Source of the DNA: Cyanobacteria bacterium UBA1186
Lineage (GTDB): Bacteria > Cyanobacteriota > Vampirovibrionia > Gastranaerophilales > Gastranaerophilaceae
Reading direction: 5' to 3'
Assembly (NCBI GenBank): GCA_002309875.1
Contig: DBYM01000066.1
Coordinates: forward strand, 7,981 to 15,240
DNA: 7,260 bases
A program made the position numbers and the translations under genes. The first letter of the stretch is position 1. The number at the start of each line of letters is the position of its first letter. Under the pieces are notes generated by a model. It was not told where the DNA came from. It did no database searches and was given only the letters and a program-made list of their open reading frames with translations. Shown one piece after another: positions 5,934 to 7,260 of the stretch.

Positions 5934-6492
5934 CGGAATTATTACACCTGCCATAAGAGATATTGATTATCTGGCGCCGAGTGCGCCATACCCGATGATA
6001 CCTTCCGGAATAACGGTTCACGAAAATTCAATATACAGGTATTCGATCCCGACCGATGAACAGCCGACACTGATTATTGCGGATTATATCCCCGACTACA
6101 ACGGAAACTTTATAAAACCCGGACATTATGAATTGGCGCTCTCCGACGACAAAGAATTTTTATATCTTATTGAATCAAAAGAGCCGATTGCAATTATTCC
6201 CGTATTTAAACTCGCAGAAAACGAAAAAGAACTAAAAAAATACAGAGATAAGCAAACTTTAACGAAATCCGAGAAAAAACAGTTAAAAAAAGAAGAAAAG
6301 AAGAAAAAAAGAGAAGATAAATTTAACAAAATAATTGATGCAAAATATGCAAAAACAGGAGCAACATTACCCAAAAGAGATTATGAGCATATGGAAGCCT
6401 CGATTGAATATATAAAAGAAGGCGGATATTATTTAATACGCTATGAAAAAGGCTTCATACGTGCCTGGGGAGCAATTAAGGCCGTTTGGTAA
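5926..6492 (+). CDS. Hypothetical protein overlapping rnpA, 188 residues
   Basis: I do not recognise this protein. It begins with ATG 5926 inside the last codons of rnpA (8-base overlap), with no strong Shine-Dalgarno, so expression probably depends on translational coupling to rnpA. It has no signal peptide or membrane helix. Residues 1-95 look like a small beta-rich domain with many Ile, Pro and Tyr (TLIIADYIPDYNGNFIKPGH, FLYLIESKEPIAIIPVFKL). Residues 96-142 form a very basic, lysine/glutamate-rich helix, probably a coiled coil or RNA-contacting arm (KSEKKQLKKEEKKKKREDKF). Residues 143-188 return to a compact part with EGGYYLIRYEKGFIRAWG, ending in Trp. It occupies the place yidD often holds after rnpA but shows no YidD motif. 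A role linked to RNA is only an inference from charge and neighbours. Confidence 0.8.
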   Translation: MIDGIITPAIRDIDYLAPSAPYPMIPSGITVHENSIYRYSIPTDEQPTLIIADYIPDYNGNFIKPGHYELALSDDKEFLYLIESKEPIAIIPVFKLAENEKELKKYRDKQTLTKSEKKQLKKEEKKKKREDKFNKIIDAKYAKTGATLPKRDYEHMEASIEYIKEGGYYLIRYEKGFIRAWGAIKAVW

Positions 6493-6688
6493 AATTAATG
6501 TTAAGTTGTGTTCATATTTGTGTACAAAACCGGCTTAATATGATATGATATTCCTATAGTATTAGATAAAATTTTTGAGGATATATGCGATAATCAAACT
6601 CTTATTTTTAAAATAAAAGTTGTCCGGTAGGTTATATGTGCCGGAGTGTCGTGTATATATAAAAAAATAGAAAGTGTTAAGGTGCCAA
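6493..6688 (+). other. Non-coding leader/intergenic region upstream of rny
   Basis: This 196-bp gap contains no substantial gene. Visible elements are: a direct repeat of TTGTGT (6506-6511 and 6518-6523); the rny promoter; a three-codon frame Met-Arg-stop (6585-6593) preceded by GAGG at 6577-6580; an imperfect A/T palindrome around 6601-6619; and TCCGG (6623-6627) paired with CCGGA (6641-6645). An eight-codon frame (6636-6662) is preceded by TAGG. I find no tRNA, SRP RNA or intrinsic terminator signature. The leader of rny would be about 130 bases, long enough to hold regulation, which is unproven. Confidence 0.5.
6521..6549 (+). promoter_or_regulatory. Probable rny promoter
   Basis: TATGAT (6544-6549) is one base from the -10 consensus and follows TGTACA (6521-6526), a moderate -35, with a 17-bp spacer. 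A second overlapping TATGAT at 6539-6544 gives an alternative start. Transcription would begin near 6556, about 130 bases before the rny ATG. Confidence 0.4.
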
Positions 6689-7260
6689 ATGAACAGTACC
6701 ATTTTGGCTATTGCTGTTGTCGTATCCGTTATACTCGCAGCTATTATAGCCGTCCAAAGAGTTAAATACAAAAATCTTGTACAACAGACTCAGAAAAGTA
6801 TGCAGGATTTGGAAGAAAAAGAGTCAATTATGCAAAAGGAAGCCATGATTAAAGCAAAAGAGGCTTTGCATAATGAAAGAGAACAACTTAATGAAGATGA
6901 AAGAGAACGCAGAAGAGAATTTGCCGCTATTGAATCAAAGTTAAGCAAACGTGAAGATTTGATTGAAAATAAACTTCAGGAAATTACGGACAAAGAAGTT
7001 GAACTCGACAAGATGAAAGACCAACTTATCGAAAAAGAAGATTATCTTGCCGAAATAGTCCAAAAGAAAACAGAAGAATTGGAAAGAATTGCAGGGCTCT
7101 CCACCGAAGATGCCAAAAGAATGCTTATGGAACAACTTAAGAATGATCTGGCTCAGGAACAGTTGCAATTGATAAGAGAAAATGAAGCAAAAATCAAAGA
7201 AATTGCCGAAGAAAAATCAAAAGAAATATTATCCACGACTATGCAGAGATGTATGATGGA
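6689..7260 (+). CDS. rny: Ribonuclease Y, N-terminal part (3' end outside window)
   Basis: RNase Y is a membrane-anchored endoribonuclease that initiates mRNA decay. The ATG at 6689 is preceded by AAGG (6679-6682), six bases away, and 190 codons run open to the window edge; the full protein is usually about 510-520 residues. Residues 4-22 are the single N-terminal membrane helix (TILAIAVVVSVILAAIIAV). Residues about 26-130 are a long charged coiled coil rich in Glu and Lys. The family segment ELERIAGLSTEDAKRMLMEQ (about 130-149) follows, then the helix leading to the KH domain, with EKSKEILSTTMQRC (about 174-187), which matches the (A/T)-x-Q-R-C stretch just before the KH domain. The KH and the HD catalytic domains lie beyond 7260, so catalytic residues cannot be checked. 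Confidence 0.93.
   Translation, partial: MNSTILAIAVVVSVILAAIIAVQRVKYKNLVQQTQKSMQDLEEKESIMQKEAMIKAKEALHNEREQLNEDERERRREFAAIESKLSKREDLIENKLQEITDKEVELDKMKDQLIEKEDYLAEIVQKKTEELERIAGLSTEDAKRMLMEQLKNDLAQEQLQLIRENEAKIKEIAEEKSKEILSTTMQRCMM

Noticed and set aside
6493..6688. Possible small stable RNA (tRNA, SRP RNA, 6S) in the gap before rny
   Set aside because: There is no cloverleaf, no SRP GGAA-type core and no terminator. The short stems are not enough for an RNA gene call.

Overview
The window is AT-rich, gene-dense bacterial DNA. It encodes a TolC-type outer-membrane channel with a signal peptide, so the cell very probably has an outer membrane. It also encodes RNase Y, which is typical of Firmicutes and some other lineages and is not the enterobacterial decay enzyme. 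This mix, with lysine-, asparagine- and isoleucine-rich proteins, would suit a gut-type Gastranaerophilales/Vampirovibrionia (Melainabacteria) genome. A diderm Firmicute, Elusimicrobium or similar phylum remains possible. The lineage is an inference; no rRNA is present.

Left region (1-3303): a TetR-family repressor on the minus strand, cut by the window edge, lies divergent to a long plus-strand gene. That gene encodes an unusual fusion: a periplasmic ABC_sub_bind-like solute-binding domain followed by a complete TolC-type channel domain. The gap between them holds a TetR-type inverted repeat next to the tetR start, a TTGACA promoter for the fusion gene, and a perfect 10-bp A/T inverted repeat in its leader. 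A strong intrinsic terminator closes the unit.

Middle region (3304-4937): a two-gene operon with an ATGA stop/start overlap. It encodes a CooC-like P-loop ATPase (deviant Walker A and a Cys-X-Cys motif) and FolD, the bifunctional tetrahydrofolate enzyme. In acetogens both families occur in Wood-Ljungdahl clusters, but no CODH or other C1 gene is visible here. A convergent minus-strand gene for an unrecognised, helical, acidic 164-residue protein ends 11 bp after folD.

Right region (5433-7260): rnpA (the RNase P protein) has a promoter whose spacing suggests a leaderless mRNA. An unrecognised 188-residue protein overlaps its end. After a roughly 196-bp non-coding leader with small structured elements comes rny (RNase Y), cut by the right edge. 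The usual rpmH upstream and yidD/yidC downstream of rnpA are absent, so a tRNA-processing nuclease subunit and an mRNA-decay nuclease are brought close together. I saw no mobile element, CRISPR array, tRNA or rRNA. The most unusual items are the binding-protein/TolC fusion, the CooC-like/folD pair, and the rnpA-unknown-rny neighbourhood.
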